Below are positions 1 through 10,551 of a stretch of DNA of 64,000 bases, piece by piece. The first letter of the stretch is position 1; every line of letters begins with the position of its first letter. Made by a program: the position numbers and the translations under genes. The stretch is from Endothia cerciana (Eukaryota; Ascomycota; Sordariomycetes; Diaporthales; Cryphonectriaceae): assembly GCA_026119935.1 (NCBI GenBank), contig JALRMH010000012.1, positions 496,001 to 560,000 on the forward strand, in the 5' to 3' direction. The notes beneath the pieces were generated by a model that was given only the letters and a program-made list of their open reading frames with translations, was not told the DNA's origin and did not search any database.

Positions 1-1030
1 CGCTCGGAGAAGTGCTTCAGGACATTCTTGAACGGCTGCGGCAGCGTCGGGTGATCATCGACGGCGGCCAATGTCTTGGGCACCGTCTCCCAGAGTTCGG
101 AGCTCTCCGGTATCTTGGCGACTGGCTCGTGCTGGGGCGAGGCAAAGGCCAGGAAGTTCGGGGTGATCCAGTTGAAGTCTCCGTGCTCGACGCGCTCGAA
201 CCGCTCGTACTCGTCCAGGTCGAAGTTCTCCAGGGCGCAGACGCCCTCCTCCTTGGCCTTCCAGACGCCATAAACAACATCCTGGACGGTGATGCCGTAG
301 TCGGCCTGACTGTATCCGGCGTCACGGAAGGGCATCAGCGGCGGGTCGACCTGAGCAATCGGTGCCAGGGCCAGGTGTGGTGGCCAGGACTGGATCAGGA
401 CCATGTAGCACGCCAGCAGGGTAGAGGCATTGGCACGGCCTGTGAGATGGGTCAGCTTCCTGTCATGCATCGCACTCGTACCGCGGGCCGAGCCACTCAC
501 TCCTAGGGTCCGCCCTGCTCCAGAACACAACCGGTCTGTCCTTGTTCTTGTCGGCACCGAGAATCTCATGGAACTGCAGCGCAAACCTGTAAAGGTGGCC
601 GATGTGGAATGGGCCGAAGTCATGGTGGAAGTTGTTGTAGAGCAGGGTGTCGTCAACGGTGAAGTAGTAAGGCTGCTTGTAGGCTGGCTTCTGCACCGCC
701 TGAGGGCCATGACCGGCTCTCTGTGACCGCTTGCCAGGTGATCTTATGGGGCCTTCGGGATAAGGGAAGAGGGTATCCTCGTTAGGCGGATGTATGTACG
801 AGGCGAGGTACAGGCGGTCTTGGGAGTAAGTTAGCAGGGATACTGGCAAAGACTGATAGAGGCAGTGATCTGGGACCGCAGGATCTGAAGTCCCCATGGT
901 GGCAATTGCGCCGCCAAAGTTGCAGAAATTCTCCATTGGCAGTCGCGAATGAGGGAACCGAACGGGTTTCAAGATCTCATTGCGGCGTGTGAAATTCGAT
1001 GCTGGGGGGGGGGGGGGGAGAGAGAGAGAG

Positions 1031-1064
<34 letters not shown>

Positions 1065-1180
1065 TGTGTGTGTTTGTGTGTGCAGCGCTGCAGCGGCAGC
1101 GGCAGCGGTGAAGCTGCAGTGAACGTACCTGGAATGTACTCGATAATCTGCCCCAGGTTGGAGCTCTTGGTAGGGCCCAT
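1..1180 (-). CDS. CDC14: Cdc14-type dual-specificity protein phosphatase, N-terminal part (gene runs off the left edge)
   Basis: Three exons are visible on the minus strand: 1180-1129, 818-501 and 439-1. Introns are 819-1128 (310 nt) and 440-500 (61 nt, GTGAGT...CACAG). The start ATG at 1180-1178 gives a short leader reading MGPTKSSNLGQIIEYIP, which joins the conserved DRLYLASY block. Next come the DSPn-domain motifs YFTVDDTLLYNNFHHDFGP and GHLYRFALQFHEIL, then RANASTLLACYMV and MPFRDAGYSQADYG, and finally VEHGDFNWITPNFLAFASP. About 270 residues are visible. The catalytic HCxxGxxR loop lies beyond base 1, so activity cannot be judged here. Cdc14 phosphatases reverse CDK phosphorylation at mitotic exit and in cytokinesis and act in nucleolus, nucleus and at spindle poles. 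The first intron carries a G15-(GA)n-(GT)n compound microsatellite. The gene shares a divergent promoter region with PCC1. Confidence 0.93.
1004..1082. repeat. Compound microsatellite inside CDC14 intron 1
   Basis: A run of 15 G (1004-1018) passes directly into (AG)n and then an interrupted (TG)n tract to about 1082. It lies wholly within the first CDC14 intron, about 50 nt from the donor side. Length instability would not change the protein but could affect splicing. Confidence 0.9.
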
Positions 1181-1720
1181 GGCTGTTTACTGCCGCCGTC
1201 TATGGCCTGGCGACTGATTCTGGTCTGAACTGGGCCTCCTGGGACAATCTGATGTCGAGTAAGGAGCCAATTTGTCGCCAATGTCCAGAGGGGAGAGGGG
1301 AAGCGCCGCGGCGGTTTTGAACTCAAGAGAGTACTAATGTGTAAGCGTGTGGTGGTGACCTCGGGACCCGGCGGCAGAGCAGAATATCGGTGGCTGGGGA
1401 CGGGGGGGGGGGGGCGCCGGCGTCGTAGGGCTATCAGGATTGATCCAGGAACCCAAAACAAGTCCAGAGGGCGCAAGGGGACCAATGCGCGTGCAGCCCA
1501 GACTGCGAGAAAATATTATGGTTCAGCCCGGTAGGCGATGTTTCGAGTGTGGGAGACAGGAGCTGGAAGATCGGCGATGTCCCCTTTCGACGATATGCAG
1601 CCAATGCAACTCGCTATGCAGCCTCTGGTACGAGGGAGGAGCTAAGAGGTGATGGGAGAGTGGAGTCGCAGGCCAACCTTGACGGGCCGGCGGTGGTATA
1701 GGAAACACTTGATGCCTGTA

Positions 1721-1755
1721 GAGGAGGAGGAGGAGGAGGAGGAGGAGGAGGAGGA
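1721..1755. repeat. (GAG)n trinucleotide microsatellite
   Basis: About 35 nt of near-perfect GAG repeat followed by an A-rich tail, in the CDC14/PCC1 intergenic region. Confidence 0.9.
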
Positions 1756-2077
1756 AAAAAAACAACCAGCAACAGCTCCAGGATGGCAACCAGACAACGG
1801 ACGGGCTTCTCTTTAATTATGTTGGACAAGTTTCCTGGTTGCGGTGTGGCGACGGTAGGAGTCCGTGGGAGGAGGAGGTGCAAGCAAGCTCTAGTTTGTT
1901 GCCCTGCTCTAAATAAGGAAGACGGGCAGAGAGAGCTCGAGCTCTGTGCTGGCTTCCCAATGTTATTGCCCGGCAATCCCTGGCGCTGCTGTGCCCGGCC
2001 CAGGCCCCTGCCAGCCCAATAGGCGCCCCGTGTGGTCCCGTCGTCCGGGCAACTGCTGGGGGGGGATTACTGTGGTG

Positions 2078-2170
2078 GTACTGGGGCACTACCGGGGCAC
2101 TACCGGGGCCTGTCTCGGTTAGGCGTGCCAGGCTTCCTGGCGGTTCAGCTGCTGGGGCAATAGCGGGGCC
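2078..2170. repeat. Clustered GGGGCAMTASCGGGGC motifs
   Basis: Two overlapping copies of GGGGCACTACCGGGGC lie at about 2082-2108. A variant GGGGCAATAGCGGGGC lies near 2153-2168. A further close relative lies at about 60,071-60,086, downstream of cytochrome c1. Function unknown. Confidence 0.7.
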
Positions 2171-2511
2171 CCTCCGGCCGCTATCTGCTTTTACCTAGGC
2201 AATCGCCCACGGCGCGGGAATGCACTCTGGTGTCATGCCCGCAGCAGGTTCCAGGTGGACATTCTTCCAAAAAGCCTGTCCATGCACGAGCAGCCCTCCC
2301 AACCTGTCCTCGGCCCCCCGCGACACTAGACACGTCGTCCAAGTGACGGGTCCGACCCACGCCTCGACAAGCCCTGACAACCAGAAACAACCTGATAAAC
2401 CTTGGAAGGGCCGCAGAGAAATTTTCATTCCTATGACGCGGGGGGGTCGCACACTCCGACAAACAAGCCTGGCCCTCGGTCCTCTCCCTCCTGCAAGCAC
2501 TTTCTCTCAAG

Positions 2512-3175
2512 ATGTCGCGTGACGTCGACGGGGAAGCCTTCCCCTGCTCATTGTAAGTTCTGACCGGGTCGCTATTCTTGGCCCTTGGAGGATCTGGTAT
2601 CCTCTCTCTCCCTCTCACTCTCTCCTCCCCATGTCGACCCGCAAGATCGATCGATGGGGGGGGGGGGGGAGGGGACCAACGAGAGATCACGTCTCGCAGG
2701 CCCGTGCTGGGAGGAGCAGAGAAAACACAACACGAAAATCTGCAGGCGAGCTGATCCGGCTGACACCCCCGACCCGCGTTCCTTTCGCGTTTTTAGAACA
2801 CTCAATGTCCCCTTCCCCACTCCCAGGCTGTCATCCATCGCCATGAGGGCCCTGGCCGTCGACAAGGAGCTGTCACCACTGGTGCAGAGGCGCTTCTCCA
2901 CCGTCACTACCACCGGCCCAGACGCAGGGGACGGGCAGGGGCTCGGGCATGGGCACGGGCACGGGCACGGGCACGGGCACGGGCACGACAGTCTGGACCG
3001 CCAGGCCCTGGGCGGCCCGGGCGCTGCTGGGTGTGTCCTGCGGGTCCGCTATGCGGCTACCACGAACCGCATGCTACGTGTCGCCGTCAACTCCTTCATG
3101 GATAGCCTGGCCCTCATACTCGAGGTCATGGAAAAACTCGACGCGGACGTCCTGGAGGCGCAACATGCAGAGTGA
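2512..3175 (+). CDS. PCC1: EKC/KEOPS complex subunit Pcc1 (CTAG/Pcc1 family) with an internal Gly-His repeat
   Basis: Two exons: 2512-2552 (reading MSRDVDGEAFPCSL across the junction) and 2797-3175, separated by a 244-nt intron (GTAAGT...TTTTTAG). The protein is 139 aa. The conserved family blocks are clear: TLNVPFPTPRLSSIAMRAL then VDKELSPLVQRRFS, and TNRMLRVAVNSFMDSLALI then LEVMEKLDADVLE. Pcc1 is the small dimerising subunit of KEOPS, which makes t6A at position 37 of ANN-decoding tRNAs and is linked to telomere maintenance and transcription. Between the two conserved halves, where the family normally has a short variable loop, (Gly-His)7 is encoded by a GGGCAC hexanucleotide repeat. This explains the length above the usual 80-100 aa. 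The intron carries a G14 run (2656-2669). Confidence 0.9.
2945..2986 (+). repeat. In-frame GGGCAC hexanucleotide repeat in PCC1
   Basis: Seven tandem hexamers (the first GGGCAT, then six GGGCAC) encode (GH)7. Unit length is a multiple of three, so copy-number change keeps the frame. Confidence 0.95.
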
Positions 3176-3555
3176 GCCTTGCTGTTGCTGCTGCTACTGG
3201 TGGCGGCCCGACCGCCTCCTCTCAACAAAAAAGAAAATCGAATGCAGAGGAGCCCGACCGGGCCGGCGGTGACTCACTCACCATGCGAAATGAGCTGGCG
3301 ATGAGTGAGATGCCATCATCACAGCCTCGCTCGAGGCGCAGTGCCGGCCTGGTTTTCTTGGAAACGCTGCAGGCGTGGACTGAGTCCTACAGTTGGGATC
3401 GAGGCTATCGACTATAGTACGGTCACAGCTACAACAATTTGCGTCTCTTGAGTCACGCCAACTCTACCCACCCTGCTGGCCCAGACCGGTTGATCCCTCT
3501 CGTACGACATTCACGTCTTCGTCACGTTGACCTTGGTCTTGTCTGTCACGTTGTG
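3176..3555. other. Convergent spacer, PCC1 / DUF427 gene
   Basis: 380 nt between the two 3' ends. I see no gene; it should hold both 3' UTRs. Confidence 0.5.
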
Positions 3556-3948
3556 TCAGCCGGAGCCGTTCCCGAACAGGTCGGTGCGCCGGAAGCAGAG
3601 CCTCAACTCACAGAACGCTACATAGCCGCGGATGCTCTCGGCCTTCTCCTTCGGCTGGGGATAACACCACGCGGCATCCTGCAGCTCCTGGCCTGTTCAT
3701 CAGTCGTGTTCATCTTCAGGACGCCCACAAATGTCTAGTCCGTGTGACGCTCACCGCCAGCCTTGATCGTGTAGTAGCTCGCGTCCCCCCTCCCACGGAC
3801 AGTGCGTCGACGTGTCCGCCGCCCTGGAGAGAAACTCGGCCCTGACGGACGAGGGCGGGAAGTAGATGTTGCCCTCGACCTCCTCCCAGGTGTCCGTCTC
3901 CGCGAGGACGGTGTCCCCGACCGCGGCTTTGGCGTGGCCGCTGGGCAT
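3556..3948 (-). CDS. DUF427 domain protein with an apparent one-base frameshift
   Basis: Minus-strand start ATG 3948-3946 reads MPSGHAKAAVGDTVLAETD, then VEGNIYFPPSSVRAEFLS and THCPWEG. This matches DUF427 (AxxGDTVLAE...VEGNxYFPPSSV...THCPWKG). The expected continuation, DASYYTIKAGG, is present only in the next frame. The break sits in a six-base C/G run at about 3785-3790 (one G too many on the minus strand). After that, intron 3693-3754 (62 nt, GTGAGC...ACAG) joins to the typical C-terminal block GQELQDAAWCYPQPKEKAES then IRGYVAF, with stop at 3558-3556. The whole domain is otherwise intact. A homopolymer sequencing or assembly error is therefore as likely as a recent null allele. DUF427 proteins are small beta-rich proteins of unknown biochemical function. 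Confidence 0.83.
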
Positions 3949-4802
3949 GGTGTGATATCGAATCTCTTTTTGATCCGGGCAACTGCGGTGACACGTATCC
4001 GGTCCCCCGGGGCTCCTTTGATGCTCTCAGAGTTGCCGTGCGACCCGGTGGGAGAAGGTAGGGCCACCTCCTCCTCCCACATGCAGGTCCGATCCTCCCG
4101 AGGCGTTCACTCCCCCCCCGGGCTTATTCAGCCTCATGGTACATACAGTATGGTCCGGACGGGGGGCCGCATCGCCCACACAACGGTTTTCATTTTGCGG
4201 GGTAGAAGGGGCCATACTGGGATGGAGAGGCCACGACCCGTATCCGTGCCGTTCAGTTCACTAGGCGGTCCCTCGACGGCTCGGTTGCCCCGGTCGAGGT
4301 ACAACGCCTCTGGCCAGCCACGTCAGTGCGACTTGCTGTGGATATGAGATGTCGAATGCATTCCCCTATCTGCACAAGCACTACTACGCCGGAATAGGAA
4401 TTGCCTGTGCCGAGGGCACGTCCCATGGTGGAGAGGGATCGGAAAGATCTTCACGATTTCCGGGCGAAGCTCGATCATGGGCAACCAACCCACCCTCCCG
4501 ATATCATGATCGGGACTCCCGTCGCTGTTGGAGGTCCTGAGGCCCCGCAGACGATCTCTGGCTATCGAGGCCTGCCTGGGCTCTTCAAGACGCCACTTGT
4601 GGACCTAGGGACCTCGCTTAGACACTAGGGAGTCCCAATCGGTGTGGGAGAACGGCAGCCATAACTGTATGTCTTCGCACATGTGATCTTATTCTAATGC
4701 TCTCTGGAGGTAACGCCCACCTGTGCAATGACCTCAAACGCCTTGTAGGTCCAAACACAAGTGCTGTAGTACATGGCCGATCCCAAACACTCACGCCCAC
4801 AC
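3949..4802. other. Intergenic region, DUF427 gene / acid phosphatase
   Basis: 854 nt with no supported gene. It holds the 5' region of the DUF427 gene and the 3' region of the phosphatase gene, both on the minus strand. Confidence 0.5.
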
Positions 4803-6849
4803 TCACAAGACCGCCCCCAACGCGTCGAAATCCCCAAAGCACGTCTCCTCAAACCTCGCCAGCTCGGGCATCTTCTCCTGCACCTTCAGGAACGTCTCCA
4901 GCTCGCACCACCCGTCGACCCGGCTCGCATCACACTCGGGGAAGCTCCAGCCCAGCGGGAGGGTCCTCTGGTTCAGCACGAAGTGGATGTACCTCGTCTC
5001 CCCCGCCCCCTCGCCCTCCACATACCCCGTCCCGCCGCGGTCCGCGCGCACGGGCTTCGGCGTGCGGATGACCTCCATGTCGAGCCGCGCGGCGAACGGC
5101 GTCAGGTGTGAGACGGTGAAGTTGTGCTTGCCGGGGTGGTGCTTGGGGGAGAGGGGCGGGTCGTCGCGCGTCGAGGTGAGCCCGAACGCGGCCAGGATGG
5201 AGATGATGTTGGTGTCGTGGGAGAAGTCGAGGTAGAGCGACTGGTTCAGGGGAAACGTCTCGGTGCTCCCGTCGAGCGTTGTGTTGATCTGGCTCCCGGA
5301 GTACCCGAGCGTGTGGTTCTTGAGGCGGGCCATGACCTCCTGCTGGTAGCCTATGCCGACCGCGCGGGCGGTCTTGGATTGCCAGCCGGAGGCGGCCGAG
5401 AAGAAGAGGTCTGTCGGACATGGTCAGCACGAGCTGTCGGACGGTGACAAGGCATCAGGCCTGTTGGCCGACCGGCGCGTGCTTCCAGAATTCGGGCGTA
5501 TATAGAGAGGACACATACCGACTGAGTAGCCGAAGCCTATCCACTCTTCATAGGTGAAGAGGTCACAAAAACGGCTGAAGCCATAAGCAATCTTTGAGAC
5601 GTCGTCGTTAGTCTCGCCGGGAACCGCTGCCTGAACCAAGAACGGGGGTGAGTGCAACTCACCGTCTCGTAAGGGCACATGCTCTGCGCCGCATACGTAT
5701 CCTCAACTGTCCAGTCGTATCCCCCAACCATACGCTTCAGCCGGGCAGTCGCTGTCACCCTCAGGTCAGCAAACACGCACGCCCATGGAGTCTCGGACAC
5801 GGCGGCCTACCCTCTTGCAGGTACACCTGCGTCCACTCATTCGTGGCATTCATCCCGCCCTCCAACCTGGAATTAGGACAGGCCTTATATCCGGCCAGCG
5901 AGTTGTTGAACCCCGTCCCCTCGATGATCACCTCAATGGTGGCATTGTTCGTCCACTCCAGCCCGAAGAAGCCGGCCATGAAGTACTCGGCCGACTTCAA
6001 CATCCGGTCCTGCGTCGTGGTGCGCACGATGATCTTGCTGTTCGGGTTGTACAGGCTCGAGTACATGTACGAGTGCAGGATGCCCGAGTCGAACAGCTCC
6101 TGCCGGCCCTTGGGCACGAGGATCTCGTGGCCCAGCCGGTACTCCCACTCGTTCAGGAAGGCGAGCGGCCCGGAGGCCTTGAAGCCCGCCCCGCCCGCCT
6201 GGGCCGCCGCGATTCGCTGGCCCAGCAGCATCACGTTGGAGCCTGTGCCGGACGTGGGGTACCGGGACCCGTGCCTCGACAGCATCTGCAGCTGCACGAT
6301 CTCCGCGCCCGGGGGCAGGGGGTACTCGTCGACGCCGAACCCGGGCGAGGGTGTGTACGGCGACAGGTACCCCATCATCTGGAAGATGCTCTCGTTCGCG
6401 GCCCCCATGCCCTCGATGGCGACCGCCGTCTGCAGCGGCTGGTTCGGCACGAACGTGGCGGTGGGGTCGAATGTCCTCGTCTGCGCGAGGAACGCCGGCG
6501 CACCCGTGGCCGTCGGGCCGGCCCATAACTCCGGGCTCGTCTGGAAGTGCTGCGGGACCGTGGCCGTGGGCTTGGCGCAGTCGCAGTCTGAGGAGGACGA
6601 GCCCGAGTGGCCGTGTTTGGGGAAGTTGGGGGCGAAGATAAGATTGATGGCCACGAGGATGAGAAGGCCCGAGATGAGCGCTATGAGTACCGTCTTCAGG
6701 TTGACGCTGTGGAAGGCCCGCGGCCGGTAGTAGGGCTCCGGCTGGACGGGCGTCGATGGGGTGTCCGAGCCATCTTCTCTGTCGTCGCCCTGCACGAGGT
6801 GGTAGCCCCGTGCTTCCTTGGGGCTCAGCTTCAGTTGGGGGGGGACCAT
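4803..6849 (-). CDS. Membrane-anchored histidine acid phosphatase (phytase-like)
   Basis: Four exons: 6849-5811, 5751-5663, 5591-5519 and 5410-4803. Introns are 59, 71 and 108 nt, giving 602 aa. The start is the ATG at 6849-6847; the in-frame TTG upstream is not used. The histidine-phosphatase signature SRHGSRYP lies at residues 191-198 (His193 nucleophile by family knowledge), and the distal SHDTN motif supplies the proton donor. Other family blocks are GGYDWTVEDTYAAQSMCPYE, FCDLFTYEEW, TFPLNQSLYLDFSHDTN and YIHFVLNQRTLPLG. An N-terminal basic stretch followed by a hydrophobic segment (about 51-72) and a Ser/Cys-rich linker suggests a type II membrane protein rather than a freely secreted phytase. 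Its likely role is hydrolysis of phosphomonoesters or phytate at the cell surface or in the endomembrane system. Intron 2 was placed to give CPYET-IAYGFSRFCDLFT; an alternative acceptor at 5631-5632 would add 13 residues and need a 32-nt intron. Confidence 0.93.
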
Positions 6850-9369
6850 CTTGGAGGGCAAGCCAACGGAGTGCCTCGACCGCTAAGCGGGTGATGGGGA
6901 CAACCTGGTCTTGCCGCTGGCACTCACGGAGTCTCGCCCGCAAGAGATCACTGCGGTTGGGGGAGCTTCCGTATCATGCACTCGGTGACCTGGAACGCGA
7001 GCCAGGAGGCCGCGGCCGTAGCCGTGTCACCAGCCGGAGGAAGCTCCCCAGCGCACGGGCCAGGCGGTGATAGAGGCACTCCCGGAGTGCCAGCGGTAAA
7101 CATGAAAAGAGTGTACAATTCCAAGCGACGAGAACGTGGGGCAAGCAGGAGACCATTCAATCCAGCCATGCAGCAATGTTCAGAGATTGTGCCGAGTATG
7201 TGACTTTCCACGTTCAGGTGCCACCAAAGAAGGAAGAAACACGTATGCGGTCATCCGATGGTATGGTGCTTGTGGCGCAACCCCATCTGTGGTCGTATTC
7301 CGAGACACAGGTGCATGAAAACAGCAAAGCGACAGCCCACTCCCGCGCCCCAGAGCCGGGACCGTAACTTCAATGATGGCAGCATAGGCCCTCTGTTTCT
7401 GAGATGGCCCAACACGTGGTCGGAAAGGCCAAGGCTCCGTCCGGAACAAGAAGTTGCATATCCCCGATGGCCTCGATGGTTTCGCACTTTACCGGGCTGG
7501 ACGACGTTCATCGACGAACTCCCTGGCCTTGGTACAGTACATGAAGAAGAAGGCCTCCGCGTATGGCAACGGCCTGTCGCTTGCTGTCCCAGCCAGAAAA
7601 CCTCCTACTCCACCTCGGTGATCTCTCTCTCTTCACACATTGTCAAATGTTCACACCAGCGAACGAGCCTCAGGTCCCTAATGCGTTTGTCCAGCGCAGC
7701 GACAAGCTTGAGAAGAGCGAGGTGACGTCGCGCATCACGTGCACGGCCCCCCCCCCCTGAAGGCTTGACAGAATCCATTCAGAAATCTCATGTGAGCTCA
7801 TTGGACCCATCCGGGTGTCTTATCTCTTGGCGGAGACCCGCCCAGGATTTTAGACCGAGGGCCCGTCTCGAGAAGACGGGGAATCAATGTTTGCGCATCA
7901 CAGATGCGTGCAAGGGGAATTATATTGACAAGTTCACATTTCGTCTCCTGTTGGTATTGGCCGTACAGCCGGCCGTGGAGTTGAGGTGCCCAGCCTGTCC
8001 CGCCACGCGCGAATGCAGGTGGCGATTCCCTGGTGCTCTCGAGGGCGGTCCAAGTCTTTGTTCTGCTCCCATCGGGCCAATTGGATCCCGGCTGACATGC
8101 TGAGCCGTCCTGAACCTACGTAAGTAGCGGCTGGGACGACGCCTGGCCCGACGTTGTAAAATTTTATCACGTACAGTTTCGGTCCCCCGGCCAAACTCTG
8201 ACCGGCCTGAAGTCACGCCCAGGCCAGACTGAGTCCATGCCAGGCTCAGCAGTCCGAGCTTCGGAAATTCCAAGAGCAGGGGAAGGTGCTCAGAGCCGCC
8301 TGGGGGGTTAGGACTGGACCGTAGTGACCGTACAGATTTACATTGTCCTCAAAGATAATCGCTCGGGTTCATATGTCGAGAGATACGACGAAGGGACCGT
8401 GCGGTCTGGGCTGAGGTGAGTGCAGTCTTGCTAACACAAAGGACAAACAATTTGGTAAGATATTCCCTGGACTTAGCCCTGTCCCCAGTCTGACATTCTC
8501 GTCCCCACAATATTGAGAAGTGGGCCCCTGAAAGGCGCGACATTGGGACATGGAGCCCAGGCGCGAGGATGGGCTCTGAGCTTCGAGAATCGCATCCGTC
8601 GTGCCGAAAGCTGTCAGCGGGAAAGATAAAATGAAAATAAAAATAAAAAATAAAAAGGAAAATGAACCCCCACCAGCAGTGCAGCCCTGTCGTCCTGATG
8701 GGAAAACTTGGGCTGCAATGCAGAGATGAGATGGATGCTCGAGAAGGGCTGCTTGGGAAGCGATGTCGGATGTCGGCGTGGGTGAGATGTCGCCAATTTA
8801 CCATAGTAGCATAGCAGGCAAATTCCCACACCAACAAGCACCAGGCAGCCGCAAGTACCGAGCCGCCTCGCGCCAGGCGACGGGTACCGGTATACTATAG
8901 TAGGTTGTTACCGCACACGAGGCACGCAGGCGCAGGAGACCAAGGGTGGGCTGAAGGTCCTCCTCCCGAAAGCTGCCATGGTCATCCGTTGCCTGCTAGA
9001 CCCGTTGGCACGCACCCCGGAAATATCTTCTGCACCACCAGACCCTATGCATAGTTCAGCTTCAGGCACATTGGCGCGGCTCTGGAGTACCTGGGTAGCC
9101 TCCCCTCCATGCAGAGAGGGCACGACGATGAACGGAGATCGATCTCGCCTCGAGGGTCGACAGGGGCCTCGACCCATGCCCACAGTTCTGCCGTTGTGAT
9201 GCTAGTTTGACCCCTGTCCTCCGCCTCTTGCAATTGGCAGTAGTTCCTCCGCAGCATTGCACCGCATCAGCACCTGCATTTGCAGTCGCTTCCATCAGCG
9301 GGTCAACAGCCCCAGGCGACGAGGAACACGGGCTTCTGCCTGGACACTGACTACACGATGGGCGTCGGG

Positions 9370-9405
<36 letters not shown>

Positions 9406-10551
9406 CAGGAGTGGCTGGAGAACCTCGGCCACTGCGGAAGATGCTACCGTGCAGGACCTGGCGGCTTAGGTACCGCAATACCCCCCCCCCCCAGCAGTCG
9501 AAGACATATGTGTTTTTTACTTTATTTTCTCCCGTCTGCCAGGGCAGGCCGCAACTTGGCACGCGACAGAAAGGGCTGATCGCCATAACTTGTGGCTTAA
9601 GCAAATTCACCCCGTGGGATCAACAGCGTGGGGGACTTTTAAATGTCACCCACCACCGTTACTGGCAGATCCTATAGTCTGGTACCCTCCCTCACCTCGC
9701 CTACACCGGCTGCTGTGCGTACTAGCTGAAATAATACTATGGTAGCAGACGGGCGCCCGGCAGCGTGACTGGACCGTTACCCCAGATGGCTTCCGGTATC
9801 GTCTACCGAAACGTTTGCGACAGGGCTGGGCGTCGGCTGGAGAGCGCAAGGTCTTGCAGCCAAGGCTTTAAGGGCATCCTCGACCGAGACTCTCGGCGCT
9901 GAAGATCGATATCCGCTAGCCCGCGTGCCAACCCTCCGTCGCCGTTCTTGACTTCAAAGAACTGTTCCCAGGGCCTTAGCCCTTTTGGAACATGGCCGCA
10001 CTGCTACTGGTCGGGTGGGAGCAGAGCGGCTCCCAGACTAACCTCACCCGTTACTCAGGGCACAGGAAAATCAGCCCGGGGATTTCTCGACAGGAACTCC
10101 ACGCACGCCTGGGTCCACAACAGCCTGCATCCGATCCATGGCTAGCTACCCCTGTATAAGTCGCCCACGCATCCACAGCGGGACCATCGTCTTGGCCCTG
10201 CGCGCTCCACCGACAACCCCCAAGAGATACATCCATGGTCCCTACTCGTAGCTGTATATATCCAAACTCGTGTCCCTCCTGACCCCCTTGGGCATCTCCT
10301 TTTCCGGCTCTCAATTTCTGGGCCTCAAGTCTGAGTGATCACCTGCCGTGCTCCGTCGCATCTCGACATCCCAAGCCGCTTCCGGCAGCTATACATCCTC
10401 ACTTCCAAGTGAAGACCGCACCCGCCCCTCCTTCCTGTAATTTTTCACCCCCCCCCCTGCTCCCTCCTCCTATCCACCTCGAGGCTGCGCATTTTCCAAC
10501 GTGCCGCCGCCCTCTCGAGCTTCTTCGTGAAGCTCTCCTCCAGCAGATACG
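6850..10551. other. Gene-free 3.7 kb divergent region, acid phosphatase / ammonium transporter
   Basis: No open frame here shows a recognisable protein family or convincing splice-joined exons. Visible content: C11 at 7747-7757, (GTC)11 at 9373-9405, C12 at 9481-9492, C10 at 10448-10457, and two copies of the TACTATGGTA motif (reverse at 8799-8808, forward at 9735-9744). The right end must carry the transporter promoter. I found no HGATAR core in its last 900 nt, so nitrogen control through AreA/NIT2 is not supported by the sequence. Confidence 0.55.
9373..9405. repeat. (GTC)11 microsatellite
   Basis: Eleven perfect GTC units in intergenic DNA. Any frame through it is low-complexity, so it does not argue for a gene. 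Confidence 0.95.

Larger units (their letters stand above)
1181..2511. other. Divergent intergenic region, CDC14 / PCC1
   Basis: No gene found. It holds a G13 run (1402-1414), a (GAG)n trinucleotide tract at 1721-1755, and several copies of a GGGGCACTACCGGGGC-like motif between about 2080 and 2170. It should contain both promoters; I see no clear TATA box. Confidence 0.6.

Noticed and set aside
463..1485. Single 340-codon minus-strand frame starting at 1485
   Set aside because: Only its last part is CDC14 exon 2; the rest reads through intron 1 with His-Thr and Ser-Leu microsatellite peptides. The spliced start at 1180 fits the family.
9062..9610. Open frames containing poly-Arg, poly-Ser or poly-Val around 9373-9405
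   Set aside because: All are translations of the (GTC)11 repeat without flanking protein similarity.
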